A DNA stretch of 64,000 nucleotides from Branchiostoma floridae (GCF_000003815.2 NC_049985.1:11461699-11525698); one strand, 5' to 3'. Counted from the first letter of the stretch, positions 50,401 to 62,585 are shown. The notes: generated by a model from the sequence alone, not told the origin. Made by a program: numbers and translations.

Positions 50401-50596
50401 GGGATGCTCCTTGAAAATCACTTAATGACTCACCTTGATTGTAGAATTTCCTGAGGCAGCCTAGACCATCCACCACCATGACTGGTCTGGCCCGATGTTG
50501 TCTGTAGTACTGTCTGGATAACTCGAACAGGTTCACTTTAACACAGGCTTCTGGACAATGTCTCTCCAGGTATGTCTGAAGACCACGCACTCCCAT
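44446..50596 (-). CDS. FAM120B: FAM120/constitutive coactivator of PPAR-gamma family protein, six exons
   Basis: FEN1/PIN-fold family that in vertebrates gives FAM120A, B and C (RNA-binding scaffold and nuclear-receptor coactivator roles). Minus-strand exons: 50434-50596, 46153-47443, 45881-45981, 45288-45562, 44898-45104 and 44446-44562. Phases match throughout, 717 residues. The start MGVRGLQTYLERHCPE is the family N-terminus. Across the first splice ELPWVYGGQWREYY matches the conserved GGQWREY block. Acidic positions of the nuclease-like fold are present: D43, D90, E158, D160, D179, D181, D232. Later blocks FRPIRQRMYAVLYG, VKEWCPYRGNP, WEVDAFLAQAV and MPWHYFDGKLFHHKYL match FAM120A/B. The terminal exon (DRALQLFWTLKELV... 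to GMGGH) is inferred from phase and acceptor. The long RNA-binding tail of FAM120A is absent. The symbol marks the family, since paralogue assignment is unclear. Confidence 0.9.
47768..49861. mobile_element. 2094-bp inner TIR element with seven copies of an 18-nt motif
   Basis: Perfect 25-bp terminal inverted repeats start CGGCTACTTCACAATCTAAT at the left and are inverted at 49837-49861. A 3-bp AAT duplication flanks it (47765-47767, 49862-49864). The sister MITE at 32430 has a single TTATAATATA at the homologous spot, which fits the empty site. The body is AT-rich and lacks a long frame. The largest is a 107-codon minus-strand frame (48880-49203) with no family I recognise. Seven exact copies of one 18-mer lie within it. 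Non-autonomous; superfamily not determined, because a 3-bp AAT target with CGGCT ends fits none clearly. Confidence 0.88.
48364..49678. repeat. Seven identical 18-mers TGTAGCGTCCGTACCCCC
   Basis: Exact copies start at 48364, 48520, 48538, 48559, 48910, 49288 and 49661, all in the same orientation. Three are nearly contiguous (48520-48576). Copies 3, 5, 6 and 7 are spaced 372, 378 and 373 bp apart. The sequence between them shows no comparable similarity. The motif is GC-rich in AT-rich surroundings. Confidence 0.95.
50270..50395 (-). repeat. Partial tRNA-like SINE remnant
   Basis: Read on the minus strand, GAGAGTTCGAACCCCGCTGT has a Pol III B-box core (GTTCGAACC). A convincing A box is missing, and the upstream side holds an A-run and GTAGTAGTAC-like sequence. 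It ends about 40 bp downstream of the FAM120 exon 1 donor. Confidence 0.4.
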
Positions 50597-52646
50597 TCTG
50601 TTTGTCTTCTCTAATCTAGAATACAATTTATAAACGCGTGTTGACTTAGTTTCTTTTTGTAATTATTGTGATCTAATTCGTGATGACTATATGTGTTTGC
50701 AAGATTGGAGTGGGAGATGGCCATAACCTCCTTTAACCTGCCACCTTCTTAGACTTAGTACATGTAACGTTATCAAACTCAGTTGTCACTACTAGTATCT
50801 AAAAATGGGGGAGGGGGGCATCCGTACTAAGGAATCCCGTAGATTAACACTTCTATAAACGCCATCAAAACGCCGAAATTTATATCATGAGATCAATGAA
50901 AAGAAGATCCCTGAATCTGTGTAATCATTTTGTCAAAATTACCTCTTTAGATAAAGATTTTGCGGATTTTTCAAGCAATTCACTTACCCCAACTCACTCT
51001 GACACCCACATGTCACGCTGATTACTGCACTCACTTCCGGGATTGCTGGGTAAGACCATTCGGCTTATAGGTGGGATCAGGATGATTTTTTTAAAAGACC
51101 ACAAAAAATTGTGTTTCCATCTCCTCTTCGGAAAAAGTATTTGAAATTACAAAACGCATGAACATAACTATAGCGATTTCAGAAGTATGAATACTCAAAT
51201 GAAGACTACAAGTTTTTACTTTTATTTTTACCAGTCCTAGCTGGCCCAATGCGTGCAATGTTCCCAACCGGCAAAAACCCTAACGTTAACGTTATGGGAG
51301 CAGAACACAGTTTTTCGCCTATGGGGATTTACATGGTTAAGGACCCCAAAGTGAGGTGGTTCGACGACTCAAAAAATATATCAGGGTGCAAAAGTAATTA
51401 ACAAGAATTCGATATGTTGGAGTTGAGGGTATTCACATATCTACAACATATGTGAAAATGAGCATAAGTTTGTCGTCTCGTTTTCCCAGAAAGAACACTT
51501 TGAAATGACCCCCAGCGGAGGTCACCATACTGCAGCCGACACACGGAAGTAGCGGGAACCGGATTCGTGCGCGAAATTCTACCCAGCCAAAAAAGCATCG
51601 TAACCCAACTCATACAGCCTCAAAACTTACATATTCCTCTACTATCCACCACAGTTTCCGACTCGCTGACGTGCACAGAAAAATTTCTATGGTTTTTCAA
51701 GAACTGCGACGACCTATTTTGTGCCCGATCTACTCGCCCATAAATACTGTGTTATGCGACCTTATATCGAGTCGAGTAAAGTAGTGCAAATCTGGTAGAC
51801 ACTCTCCTCATGTAACAGGAATCACAAACAATTCATCGAAATTCCCAGGTTTAATCTATGATATTCAACCAATCACCCCTTGTTGACATAAGCATGCTCA
51901 CCGCAAAAGAAGTATAATATTTGGGTCCTGCTAGTCCGGGACATCTGAGTAAAATCTGGACTATGGATGAGATACAGACGGAAAACCTTGAGACTCACCT
52001 ACAGTATACAATATACAAACTGCATGCAACGTTGATAGAAAGTACTAACTTCTAGCTCTCACAATGCATAACAATATAATTATAACGAAAATCAAAGTAC
52101 CATATAGAGGCCTGTGGGCCAATCTCAGTACAATAATGCAAACAAAATTGACTAGGTTCTTCTCCGCACCAACATGTTGGTAGACCTGGAATTTTAGCGT
52201 AGAATGATTCTAATACTGATTTCTTTGTATTACAATAAAATAACGCTATGACGATGATGATGTTATTTGAAGTCTTTATCATCATGAGTGGAAATTCTTG
52301 GTAAATGATAGCCTCTACCAGGCTCCACAGGTCGCTGGAAAAATAGTAGAAATTGGCCAAATAATGCAGAAAACACAGCAGACTAGTTAGATGGCCGAGG
52401 AGTACAGTTTGCGACCTAAGGCCGGCCAACACTCCTAGGCCTACTAGGCTTTTATTCCTAACTTGAATTGGCCAAAGTCCCCTATATTCGGCCAGACTAG
52501 GTAAATGATACTTCGTTGATAACAGTGGACAGATATCATTAATTCACGGTGGATTGAAACATGTTTATTCCTGCAGACCTAATGTGTCTCATCGAGAAAA
52601 ATAAAACTTTATGATCTTGCATTCACATATAAAGTAACTCCGGCTA
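50597..52646. other. Intergenic region between FAM120 and the P450 gene
   Basis: Contains the FAM120 promoter side (50597 to about 51100) and the P450 3' end. Minus-strand AATAAA at 52564-52569. Only short unsupported frames otherwise. Confidence 0.5.
52564..52569 (-). terminator. Polyadenylation signal of the P450 gene
   Basis: AATAAA on the minus strand, 78 bp beyond the P450 stop codon. Confidence 0.65.
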
Positions 52647-55600
52647 TTAACGCGGTATCGCACAGAGCTGAAACGGAGGGGGCGTCAGCGTCAGACCGAA
52701 GACGCCGTCTGTGTCCGGAGGAGAAGCGTCCTCTGGCGTCTTGAAGATGAAGGACTGCAGCAGGGTCGAGAAGAACAGGAAAAGCTCCATCCTGGCCAGC
52801 TGCTCGCCGGGACACACACGTCGGCCTGCAAACAAAGAATGCCCATTAGGAAGATCAGGCACACGTAGAAAAGAAAGTAAAAGTGTGTTATTACTGTAGT
52901 CAAAAACGTTAAAACAAGAAATTTACAAAAGCTCTAAACATTTCATGTGGTGGTATTAGGTTTCCCAACTATTTTTACCTCCTGAAAAGGGCAGGAAAGA
53001 TTCCGGCTTGTTCACGACGTTTCCATCCTTGTCCAGAAACCTTTCGGGGTCAAACCTGTCCGGATCAGGCCAGTAGACGGGGTCCATGTGAAGAGAGTGC
53101 AGGTTCACCAGCACCTGGGAAAGGAATAATGAGGTCACAAACACAGTTATAAAACTCTTCGTACTACGGGATATTCTTCCAGTGGATTGCTAACACTCAG
53201 TCAAATGTTTATCTGCCAATGAAGGGATCATTTCTGTGCAGAAATGTTGTGTAATATGAAACATAACACCTCGCTACTCATCATACCTGAGTTCCCTTAG
53301 GAATGTCGTATTCCTGCACCTTCACCTCCCGTGTGGTGGCGTGTGGAATGGCGACGGGAAGAAGGCTGCGGATCCTCATGACCTCCAGCAGGCAGGCGTT
53401 CACGTAGGGCAGCTGGGAACGGTGGGACAGGGCGGGCAGACTCGCACCAACAACGGCATCAAGCTCCTCTTGTACCTATTAGGAGGCAATGACGTACTTA
53501 CAGACATTACAGAGTCACAGGAAAATCTCAGAATATCGTGATACATTTTGTATTTGCCCAGTCCTTTGAAGTACGACAGAGTCAAGCAGGGTTACGTTTT
53601 GAAGAAGCTAAATTGCTCACAAGTAGTACTAGTACCTTGTGTTGGATGTCGGGGTTCAAGGTCATGTAGAGTAGACTCCACAGCAGTGTGTTGGTGGTTG
53701 TATCAGTTCCCGCAAAGAAGAGGTTACCGGCCATATACAGGACATTCTCCTCCGTCAGACCATCCACCTTCCCCTGCTGTTCAACTTCCAGTAGGCAGAA
53801 GTCGAGGAAGTCTCGCGGGTTCTCGCGATCCAGGTGTTCCCGATGGCGAGATATTTCCTCTCTTAACACATTTTGGACCTTGAGGTCTTCTTCAAGGGCA
53901 TTGACGCCGGCTCTGTTCACTGAAGAATATGCATGGATATGAATGTTGACAAAAAGATATAGACGTTTCGGTAACTCCTCAACAACCTTCCTCATAGCCT
54001 GAATCAACTCTGCTTCCTCTTGTCACAGTGGTTGCGTTGTGCCATGGGAAGGATGTTGTCACAAATGTGACTAGATTCCCGAGAAAGGTAGCTGAGCACT
54101 TAACGTAGCGTCGGACATGTAGTAAGTAAAAGCGTGGAAAATTGATATCTTCCTATAACCTACCAATCGGGGAAAAGCCATTCCCTTAATTATAGATGTT
54201 GTGATGTTATAAATGTTGTGCAAAGGACAATTCTACCTACCAATAGGAACAAACCGTAAGAAAGGGAAGACACTGATGATCTGCGCAGACCCGATTTCAA
54301 ATGTTACGGTGATAATCGCCTCCAAGAGCTGTTGGAACGTTTCATCCTCGTAGTCGTAGCGCTTCCCGAACACCATGGAGCAGATGATGTTTGCAACCGC
54401 TACATTGACATCATGGGCGATGTCAAATGGATGTCTATTGTAAACTGCAACCTGAACAATTAAGAGGTTTTTGTTTTGGCTGCAAAATGATATGTTGCGC
54501 TCACGTGATGTAAAAATCATGTAGGTTTAATTTGTTTTGGTAGTCAAGTCGATTTTTAAACTTAAAAGTTGCGGACTTGCACCCTAAACCAAATGAAAGA
54601 AAGAATTTCAAAGTGATCTCGATCCAGTCCTAAGGACTGCAACCCTTTCCTGTAGCGTGCATGTCGGGTGAGCGACACAGCCGGGATCGAACTCACGGCT
54701 TTTATAGCTAGTTCCAGAAGCAGGGCCGCTAACCACTGGACTACGCACTGGACTACGATCCCCTCATTATGGTACATATGTCATCGCGAACTGCACGATT
54801 CAAGCAATGGTCAGGACTATCCGACAGACAGGCATATGATTGATGATAAGAATTATCAACATAGTGGTCACGTCATCAATCCTCATTCACACACCTACAT
54901 GGATCTTACCCTGTTGTGGAGAATGTTCGCTTCCTCTCGGATTTTTTCTTCAACGCTGCCATGTCCGACCTTCATGCCCAGGTTCTTCAGAGCGGTGGTG
55001 ACAAACCTCTTCCTCTGTCTGAACCCGGTCCCCCAACGTGCAGTGACTACTTCTACATACAGGAACAAAGAACATGTCTATTGTGTCCAATACTCCCTGT
55101 TATGTGCGACGTAGGGCGAAATCGTCGCGGAATGTGTGTAAATCGTGCGATGTATGTGACATAGGCTTAACACAGGACGTGAAGGGGTGTGATATACATG
55201 TAGAACTCTGTGAATGAATATGATACGACAGATCACCGGAGTTAGCGACCGCGACAACTAAACAGTATTTTATGATGATTGATTTGGTATGTAACCGGGG
55301 CTTTAGTCACATACGCCGTACGATGTTTAGCGAGGCTATGGTAGAACCAACCAACCAACAGCAGGAACAGCAGGGACTTTTTCTGTCTCAAGACAGCTGG
55401 CAACGCATCCACACCTGTCACAGTTTTCTGCGGTACACATGTCGTTTTAATTTTTCACCATATAGTGAATAAAAGTTTACCTTTTCCGAAACCAGTTGTC
55501 GCATCAAACAGGTAGTTTTGCGGCCTGGACGCGAACAGCTCAGACCTGTCCACGAGCGCATCCTTGACGGCAGTGTAGCCGTTCAGAACCACCACATCTT

Positions 55601-55865
55601 CCATCCCCATCCTGACGGTGAAGACGTCCCCGTACTGCCGCCTCCACGCCGCCAGCTTGAGGTGAGGCGCTCGGCCCAAGGCGAGGAGGTGCCCGAGAAC
55701 GGGCACACGTCCTGCCGGGTAAGGAGGCAGGTTTTTGGAACGTTTGAAGACGAGACTTGCCAGGAGAAAGGCCGCACAGAAGACAAGAAACGTCTGAAGG
55801 GTGAGCCCAGAGATGTGTAAAATCTCCTGAAGGGACTCAGTTATCCAGGTGACGACTGCAACCAT
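52647..55865 (-). CDS. CYP2-like microsomal cytochrome P450, seven exons
   Basis: Haem-thiolate monooxygenase anchored in the ER and fed by P450 reductase. Substrate unknown. Minus-strand exons: 55481-55865, 54910-55046, 54241-54451, 53636-53919, 53287-53475, 52979-53114 and 52647-52825. Phases are consistent, 506 residues, a normal length. N-terminal anchor about residues 20-40, then hinge [15 protein letters not shown]-helix AGTDTTT (314-320), ExxR as EVMR (370-373), PERF motif region ([10 protein letters not shown]), haem loop FSGGRRVCPG with axial Cys452. The loop FSG|GRRVC is cut by the last intron. For exon 4 the acceptor at 53919 was chosen because it restores CYP2 length. A longer in-frame reading to about 54010 adds residues that do not fit. 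All catalytic landmarks are intact, so it is probably functional. The match is to clan 2 generally; the subfamily is not assignable by eye. Confidence 0.92.
54590..54770 (-). repeat. tRNA-derived SINE in P450 intron 2
   Basis: On the minus strand TAGTCCAGTGGTTAG (A-box type) at 54729-54743 is followed about 35 nt later by GAGTTCGATCCC (B box) at 54683-54694, as in a tRNA-related Pol III promoter. A 12-bp stretch, ACTGGACTACG with neighbours, is duplicated at the 5' end. The body continues to about 54590 with no coding potential. Confidence 0.75.
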
Positions 55866-58135
55866 ATTTTCACGCAAAACGCAGTCAAAAAGTGTTTATT
55901 GAACTTTATGCGCATCCGTTCTGCGCAGCACGAAGTTCAAGTTCACGAACACGTACACCAACCCACTTTCGGGGACAGTCAAAGTCCAGTAGTTCAAACA
56001 AAGCGGCGATCCAATGTCTGTAGGTGACCCCGTGGACAACCAATAAGCGTCATTTCTAAAACAGTAGGGTACCGATGCAATGGCGAAGGGGATAGAGTGT
56101 TCGCCTGCTGCTAGTGGGTCCTAATGCCTAGGTTACACATAGCCGAATTTGGCTCCCGACTCTCTCCCGACTATGGTTTAGGAGTGATTCGGGAGCTAGT
56201 CGGCTGTAGTCGGCTGGTGTTCGGCTGAGTCGGATGGCGTTCGGCTGGCGTTCGGCTGAGTCGGCTGGTGTTCGGCTGCTCCATCCGAATGTTTTGAAAT
56301 GTTCAAAACATTCGGCTCTGAACGGCAACTCTGGAATGGGTCGGTTGGTGGTCGGCTGGTGTTCGGCACGGTCGGCTAGTGTTCGGTTGGTGTTCGGGAT
56401 TAAGTCAGCAGTCAAATTAAATCTTAACCACGCCATAAACATTGCTGATTTACTCCCATATTGTTTCCAACTTACCAATGATTCACCCCAAGACCTTAGA
56501 CAAATCTCTGCTAACTCATTCCCAAGCAAAAAGACTATTGCCAGAACGTAGACGAATCACTCCCGAACTTCACACGACCGACATCCAGCCAAAAGCAAAA
56601 AGACCCATAAATGCCGCACTGGAGCTATATGTGATCTAAATTTGATCTCTTGGTGATGTTTACAAATAGAACAAAGGACATTCTTGATTAAAAACAAAAA
56701 TGAGCACTCTTTTGAAAATCGCTGATTATGTCTATTTCAAGTCGAAAAAGGGTCGGCAATCGGTTGGGGATCAGTCAGGAGTGATTCGGCAGTCTGCGGC
56801 TAGAGGTCGGGATGGTTGGTGATAGGTTAGTTAGCATTTGGGACACAGTCGGGAGTAAGTCATTTACTGGTCGGGAGGTGTTCGGGACATGTTCGGCACT
56901 AAAAAATAGGCGTGGCCTAAACTGGTCAGACTACTCCCGAACTACTGCCGACTTGGGTCGGCTAAGAGTCGGCTAGTGTTCGGGAGCCAAAGTCGGCTAT
57001 GTGTAACCTAGGCATTATGCCAACAGCAAGTGTCGAAGGACAAAGCTCACTTACTCACGCAGACCACAGATTACGACAGCGGTCCTCTCCGTGCGTCCCA
57101 CAAAGTTACCTCCATTTTACTAACGGCACCCCATTGTCCCCTCGAACATATTCCGAAACGTTTTGCTTCGTCGTCAACTATGACGCACTGGGTAAATGAA
57201 AACATTTCCTCATCTCTCCCCAAACTATAACGTTCTCTTAGTCATTTCCGTCCTAGTTAAAACCATGATGAAATAAGGCACGATTGTGGCGACTTGTTTT
57301 CTTAACTTCGAGAACAAAGACACAAGTCCATCTCTCAACATTACTCTCTATATTAACTAACCACCATTAGCATTAATCCGCCGGGCAACATATATATCCA
57401 CCACTTTGAAAACAGTGGGCTTGAGAGATTTTTATTGCATTACGCGGATGTCATCCATATAATTAAATCAACATATGGCCTCATTTATAAAACAACACAA
57501 TTGTTCAATACAATCCATCGTAAAGTGTTCATGATGTTTACGATATGGCCAATGTGTTTAATACCCTCTTTAACTACCAATGTCAAATGTCAGACTGGTA
57601 CATTAAAAGGATCGTGATCTATCGGAAATCTGTGATGAAATGGAAACATGGGCCGGGATTCTACCAAAGTGAATTGCTAAAATACACATAGACGTAATTT
57701 TGGACCACCAGTTAAATTCGATAATGCTAGATATAGCCTTTTTGGCATGATCAATAAGAAAAGATACAGCAGTAAATCTAAAAGGCCCCTAATACGTCAT
57801 AGATGCATAAGATCTCCGAACTCTTTTTCACTATAAAGTATAAACCTATGCGAGTAAACTTTTCGTTAATTCATTTTTACTCGTAGAATACCTGATATAG
57901 ATTGTTTGAGCTCAATGACTGAAATATATGGCATAATATATCACTTAACTAACTTGAATTGTTTTCAACAGATTGAAACTTTCCAGTCTTTTATATCGCT
58001 ATTCTTCTGATTATCATGGCTCCCCAGCATTAACGTTCCTAAACATTCCTCAGTAGATTCTTTACTTTCTTGACCAATCGTGGTGTTTCATTGGTGGTGT
58101 GCATTAATTCTTAAGGAAACATGTTTGTAAAGCCC
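55866..58135. other. Intergenic region between the P450 and dipeptidase genes
   Basis: Holds the P450 upstream region, the 895-bp TIR element at 56122-57016, a fragment of the AGTTCACC MITE near 57360, and a minus-strand AATAAA at 57430-57435 that could end the dipeptidase transcript. Confidence 0.5.
56122..57016. mobile_element. 895-bp TIR element with clustered TCGGCT/TTCGG motifs
   Basis: The left end TAATGCCTAGGTTACACATA is inverted at the right end TATGTGTAACCTAGGCATTA, with the inverse relation extending inward through AGCCGA and GGCTCCC. Both sub-terminal regions are packed with GTCGGCTGGTGTTCGG-type words: 56200-56400 on the left, about 56740-56990 on the right. The terminal TA may be a TA target duplication. 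It has no credible gene, and the 133-codon minus frame across the motif cluster is low-complexity. It lies 257 bp upstream of the P450 start codon. Confidence 0.85.
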
Positions 58136-61100
58136 CTAAGTGTTGGTTGTCCGGCATGTCTGGTTCCCAAGGTCCTCCTCACTGATATGGTCCTCATACG
58201 GGCGACGTTCAGACTGGAGTTTGTCTCTCACCTGTAAACAACAACAACAACAATGTTGAACGCTTCCTCCCAGTCCTGGAGATGTTCTGGTGTAACTTGT
58301 ATCACATTTTGACAAGAGACACTTTCATTTACGCCATTGATATCATTACAAAACATGTTTATGTAGATAAAGAAACATTCAAATGGTAAAACATCCTTAA
58401 CTAGGACTTTTGTGGCTTACCCTATGTCTATTTTCTTGCCATAGATTTATTGAAAAATGCATTTTTTTTTCAACATAATGTGTTGCCTCCCAAAACAAAA
58501 AAGCCCCAGAGAGCCTGTCATGGAGGCTTTGTAATGTGGAATTTTGTCATTTTTCCATGGCAACATCTTCCCTATTTTGAATTTTTGAAAACCTGAAGTC
58601 AACCAGCATTGCAATATGAATCATGCCTACCTCTTCTACCTTCCGGAAAACTCTGAGGAAATTGTTTCCCGCCAACTTCTTCAGCTGCTCCTCTGTCCAA
58701 CCTCTCCGCAGTAGTTCGGCAAACAGGCGCGGGTAAGTGGAGACGTCCTCCAAGCCACGGGGGTGACTTCAAAAAGAAAATGCTTCATATCAGTGATCAT
58801 GATTAACAACATTACTCTAAATTTACTACAATGCCAGTGGTGACAACCATGTATAAAACAAACAGGCTCCATCCGACTTCCTTGATTATTGAACAAAGAA
58901 GGCCGAATAGGATGAACGATTTCCCAGAGGCGTTAGCCAGCCATTGTATTACAGATCATGTCTATCACGTACAAGTTATTTCTATAATTTCTACTGTAGA
59001 AAGGGCCACCATTGTTTGCACTTTCTGAGGCCTATGCAATACACCTTGGGGAGGCACTGATCAACCGGACTAAGGTTTCCATTTTTGTGGGCGTGGCCCG
59101 AATCATCTGTCAGTCAATCAGAGAATCTGCTTTACCTGATACAAAGAAAACACTTGGGCGATTCTCTGATTGACTGACAACTGGTAAGATGCCACACCCA
59201 CAAAAGTGGAAACCTTAGCCAGGTTTAGCGGAGCCTCCCCAAGGTAAAGGCCGCAGAAGAAGCAAGGAGAAAAGGGAACCCATTACAAAATGACAGTTAT
59301 ACGTTACCTGCCACCGATCCCGTCAAAGTCGCCCCCAATCCCCACATGATCCTCTCCAGCACGGTCTCTGATGTAGTCGACATGATCTGTTAGCGTCAAA
59401 GACTGTTAGGTTTTCCTTTTGACGTTTAATGGCTCAAGAAACTGGCAGGATGTACCTAATTACGTCTACACTTTCTAGAGTGGGTGCAGATATTTCTTAA
59501 CCCCCTGAAGTAGTCGGCATGATCTGTCGTAAAAAAAACAAATTTTAGTTCTCTGTTGACGTTTAATGTCTCAAGAAACTTACAGGATGTATCTAATTAG
59601 ATTACACTGTCCAGAGTGGATGCAGATATTCAAATTCTTACCTGCGACTTCCTCCAGGGTGACGTGTTCCCAGTGGGTCCAGTTTGCCGTGCAGTTGATG
59701 AAACCAGGGTAGAAATTCACCATAACAATCCCTCCGTTTGTTTTCTGAATCGGGAGGAAAGCAGACCATGAAACTGGGGTTTTCAATCGTCAATAAAGCG
59801 TTTGTGCTATACGATTCAAAATAATGATGAGAGTTGAAATAGAGCTAGAGAGATAAGAATGAATGGACAGGAAACAACTATGTTAAGACCTTAAGCGTGT
59901 TTTCCTTTAAAATTTGTTCTGAAACATGAAAACCTGTGTCTCTACCATTCTGTCCAACACGTCATCCGGCACGTTTCGCGCCACCGGACAGATGGCGTAG
60001 GCCGAGGAATGGCTGAAGATGACCGGCGCTCCTGTGACGTCAAGTACGTCGCGCATGGTCCGATGGGATACATGTGAAAGGTCCACGAGCATGCCCAGTC
60101 GATTCATCTCCAGGACAACTTTCTGGAAGTAGAAAATTGGCTAAAATTACCCCGCAAGCCAGCAAAATACAATCATTGACCCTGTATGATATGAGTATGC
60201 GATGTGCATATCTGACCTCCACTCCATCTTTTGACGTTTTTGGTTTGACCTTTGAACGTTTACGACTGTGAAATCAATGAGGTTTTAACTGATGAAATCT
60301 CCTTGGTGAAATTGACACTGGTTTTTGTTTTGACGCCTCGACCTTCATGTGATCAACTGCATGATCTACCGTTGTCTTAACTTTGACTGAATGTAACACG
60401 TTGTTAATCGTGTCTACATATATGGTGGGTCCCTTTGGAAATGAACTTTCAAAAGTTGTAGGGGCTACCCACCCGTTTGTGAGATGAATACGTAAATAGA
60501 CAAATACCATCATGTTTGGTTGGGACTCTGTAAAGGCATCTTCAATGGCATCAGAAAGTTTAACATCATACATATCCTTTTCAATGTGTCAGTGATCATT
60601 TGTTCCAGTAAGCCGTACAGATTGCCCCAATCATCTACACACTGTATAATGCACAAACCATAGGTATAAGCAAAATATATACTCTTGCCTGTCAATGACT
60701 TTGTTGAATTATGTACCTGTCCAAATTCTGTCAGGCCGTCCCCTACCGGTGTGCCATGTGTGCTTGAGGCAGCCCTGCAATGTTAAATATTGGTAACATA
60801 CTGTTTGTCTTTTCCAACAGATACCAGTAACAAAATAGAAGCAAAGTAAAACAATTACTAAGCTATACAAATGCAAAAGTTGCAAGCTTCAAAAGTATTG
60901 CGGACTTGAATGTATGTATGACAAAATCCACGATTAAGCTGAATAAGTCCCATGTACCATGGCGTGTCACACGAGTGCGTCAGGGTGACATAGCGCACGC
61001 GCAGCTCGTAGAACATGCGCAGTGCCGCCAGGCTGCTGTCTATCCCGTGTCCGCTCTCCAGACCGATCAGACTGGCGATCTTGCCCCGGCTGAAAATGTC

Positions 61101-62585
61101 TGTAATCTCTGGTGGGGGTCAAAAATGGGAAGCAAATATTATATCCATAAACGATAGTTAAAATCATTTTCAAAATGAACTTTAACTTAGGATAACTTTG
61201 TACAGTACATGTCATTCTTGGTAAAATATAATCAATATCAAGACAAATGAGTGCACCTTGCAGCAATTACTATGATCATATTTCAAAGCAAAATAGAAAA
61301 GAAAGAACTAATGTGATAGAAGAGTATTGCTCATTTTTGATAGATTAACTAGTTACCATCTGAGCTGGTGGCGAACTCAAAGACATCCGGGTACTTTCTA
61401 ACAATCCTGTAGATGACGTCAATCTGCGCAAGCGCCCTGCGTACAGCGTCCTTGTACTGAGATCTACACGAAAAGAACGAACTCCAGAACTGCAAGCAAG
61501 ACAATTATGAATGTATTTAATACGTAGAACGTATCAAAATGCGTCCACCATTTTTTTTTTTACATTTTTCACCACCAGCGGTACATAGCTGTTGACAGTA
61601 CGTTTACGTGGATACTGTTGATTAAACAAATTCCCAGCTCGACTGTATATAATTTATATAAATTGCATCTTGATATTTCGAGTTTGGTTTCAATGTTTTA
61701 TTAGTTTTATTGGATACACATAATCACCTGTCGAGATCACGTTATTTAGTGTTACTCCTGTGGCTTTGTGCAATATATGATTTCAACAAACATTCAACAA
61801 ATCTTTTTTCCTTATCATCTCATGTAATATGTTTGCAATATCAAATGAAATTATTTTTCTCCCGATAGTATACGATAAAAGAAGTCTGTAAAACACACAT
61901 ATAGAAACCACATTCAATATTCATACATACCTGGGCGCCAACTTTACCCTCCCTCAGACGAGGGATGTCTGTTTGAGATTTGTTGCCTAGCAACGGACGC
62001 AGATCATTTTCAAGGTTGATATCTTCTATGACGTCATCGACTGTATCTTCCAAGAACATCGGCAAGTCGTTGTGGCTAAGGAGTGGAAAATTTGAAATAA
62101 AACAAAATATTTGTAACAGTATTCATGTGGCTAACTTGTTTAATCACTGTACGTGGATGTTTGGAAGGCAAAGTCCAAAGTGCATTTTTTACAGTCTTTT
62201 TCTTACCATTAACAGTACTCCCAATTAACCGACATAACCAATGTTCAGATTTATTCACACAATATATTCTGACATTTGCTGACATTTTAAAGATCCACAT
62301 CAATCAGTATAATTAACCCAGCCCATATATTCAAATGCTGTATGGTCTTAGTTCCGAACAGGTCAGTTCATATAGGTTGGTCAAAACGGACCCCACTCAC
62401 CCGTCCACGAGCGGCACTTGGCTGAGAATTTCCTTGGCTCTGCTGAGGTCGTCTGAATCGTTGCCGAGGTACTGGGGAACCACAACTGCTGCCACAACTG
62501 CGCCCACGCCCATCAAAATCCCAAGGATTGCAAAGAAAAGTATTCTTGTGCACTTGCATTTCCTAACAAACTTTGTGTCCGCCAT
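58136..62585 (-). CDS. DPEP1: Membrane dipeptidase (DPEP family), ten exons
   Basis: Zinc dipeptidase of the renal dipeptidase family (M19), which cleaves dipeptides and the Cys-Gly product of glutathione or leukotriene D4 breakdown at the cell surface. Minus-strand exons: 62401-62585, 61931-62075, 61357-61489, 60958-61108, 60717-60774, 59934-60122, 59642-59744, 59308-59386, 58631-58766 and 58136-58231, in phase, 424 residues. Metal and active-site positions: H63 and D65 (DGHND), bridging E172 (GLESGH), H241 (DLSHVSH), H262 (IFSHSSAY), D341 (GGDFDG). Residues 14-37 form a hydrophobic anchor after a basic cytosolic start, so it looks like a type II membrane protein. No hydrophobic GPI-attachment tail follows the end ([11 protein letters not shown]), unlike mammalian DPEP1. 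The symbol marks the family only. Confidence 0.93.
59042..59241. repeat. Inverted repeat, about 200 bp, in dipeptidase intron
   Basis: The left end CCTTGGGGAGGC is mirrored by GCCTCCCCAAGG. Inner blocks AAGGTTTCCATTTTTGTGGG and CACAAAAGTGGAAACCTTAG, and CAGTCAATCAGAGAATC and GATTCTCTGATTGACTG, are also mirrored. Same family as 39650-39856 but much better preserved. Confidence 0.9.

Noticed and set aside
53920-54010. In-frame N-terminal extension of P450 exon 4
   Set aside because: The acceptor at 53919 gives the expected CYP2 spacing between the F/G region and the following helix. The extension would add about 30 unmatched residues.
54675-54762. Functional tRNA gene
   Set aside because: A- and B-box-like sequences are present but the sequence does not form a convincing acceptor stem and is followed by a SINE-like body.
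56128-56529. Minus-strand 133-codon frame
   Set aside because: It lies inside the TIR element. Its composition comes from the repeated TCGGCT/TTCGG words, not from a protein family.
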